From NCBI GenBank assembly GCA_018652925.1, contig JABIBH010000324.1, forward strand, positions 1 to 7,611: a stretch of DNA of 7,611 nt. Reading direction: 5' to 3'. Origin of the DNA: a bacterium. GTDB lineage: Bacteria; Krumholzibacteriota; Krumholzibacteriia; LZORAL124-64-63. This document shows positions 7,157-7,611 of the stretch, one piece after another. The notes beneath the pieces are model-generated. The model was given only the letters and a program-made list of their open reading frames with translations, had not been told where the DNA came from and ran no database searches. The position numbers and the translations under genes were made by a program. Position 1 is the stretch's first letter, and each line of letters begins with the position of its first letter.

Positions 7157-7611
7157 GTGTCTACAGACAATCGCAAAATCAAAGCCGTTATTTTTGATCT
7201 CGATAACACTCTGACTGATTTTATGCTTGCCAAGCGCAATGCTATTCTTGCTGCTGCCGATGCCATGATCGATACCGGTTTGCAGATGGATCAGAAAACT
7301 GTTTACGATACTATTTTCAAGCTTTATGACGAAATCGGGATTGAGCATCAACGGGTTTTCAACAAGTTTTTGGAACAGGAAGTTGGAACAGTTGAGGACA
7401 AGGTTTTGGCTAGTGCTGTGTGTGCGTATCGTCGTGCGCGTGAGGCGGCACTTGTACCATATCCCCATGTCTTGTTGACTATTCATCGCCTGGTAAAAGA
7501 CGGTTACAAGCTGGCAGTAGTCAGTGATGCGCCCAGGTTTGAGGCGTGGCTGAGACTAAGCTACCTGCGGTTGAATCACTTCTTTGATGTAGTGCTGGCT
7601 CATGATGATAC
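7157..7611 (+). CDS. HAD superfamily (subfamily IA-like) hydrolase, 3' end outside window
   Basis: The first 151 codons are present and the frame is open to the right edge. The product begins MSTDNRKIKAVIFDLDNTLT, which is HAD motif I, with Asp14 as expected nucleophile and Asp16 as acid/base. A helical cap-like segment (about 25-105) follows, then LAVVSDAP (119-126) with Ser123 as the motif II residue. Motif III (Lys) and motif IV (paired Asp) lie beyond the window. The cytosolic enzyme should be a Mg-dependent phosphatase on a small phosphorylated metabolite; the substrate cannot be told from this part. The motif I and cap arrangement resembles the TIGR02253-type subgroup, a tentative placement. 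GTG is preferred as start because of GGAGG four bases upstream and because the earlier in-frame ATG (7115) overlaps the promoter. It is transcribed divergently from the CPBP protease gene across a 98-base gap. Confidence 0.85.
   Translation, partial: MSTDNRKIKAVIFDLDNTLTDFMLAKRNAILAAADAMIDTGLQMDQKTVYDTIFKLYDEIGIEHQRVFNKFLEQEVGTVEDKVLASAVCAYRRAREAALVPYPHVLLTIHRLVKDGYKLAVVSDAPRFEAWLRLSYLRLNHFFDVVLAHDD

Overview
The window holds five protein genes and almost no non-coding DNA. It looks like chromosomal sequence from a Gram-negative bacterium of moderate GC content. Two proteins begin with clear signal peptides and a third is anchored in the membrane. The set of families (a DUF4175-type giant membrane protein, a secreted TPR protein, and the secreted family often mislabelled 'asparagine synthetase B') is one I associate with the FCB assemblage (Bacteroidota, Gemmatimonadota, Calditrichota, Marinimicrobia and relatives). 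Good Shine-Dalgarno sites and a near-consensus sigma-70 promoter argue mildly against Bacteroidota proper. This placement is inference, not proof.

Layout: bases 1-6310 carry three plus-strand genes joined by two 4-base ATGA stop/start overlaps, so they are very probably one operon and translationally coupled. They are (1) a protein of more than 1080 residues with three N-terminal membrane helices, an Ig-like exported region and a very long Met/Gln/Glu-rich coiled coil, whose start lies left of the window; (2) a 608-residue exported TPR-type helical repeat protein; and (3) a 414-residue exported protein with a glutamine-amidotransferase/ThuA-like look. All three products appear to work in the membrane or beyond it. 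Together they could form an envelope complex: membrane scaffold, repeat adaptor and enzyme-like or ligand-binding component. Its function is unknown to me.

Bases 6285-7058 (minus strand) encode a CPBP/Abi-family intramembrane protease with its full set of motifs. It converges on the operon, and the last 26 bases of the two coding regions overlap, so no terminator can lie between them. Bases 7059-7156 are a 98-base divergent intergenic region. It holds a strong promoter reading right (TTGGCA, 17 bases, TATGAT) and a TTGGCA-N7-TGCCAA inverted repeat, a possible shared operator. From 7157 to the right edge runs the first 151 codons of a HAD-family phosphatase starting with GTG.

I saw no tRNA, rRNA, CRISPR array, insertion sequence or convincing intrinsic terminator. 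Apart from the 98-base region, essentially every base is coding.
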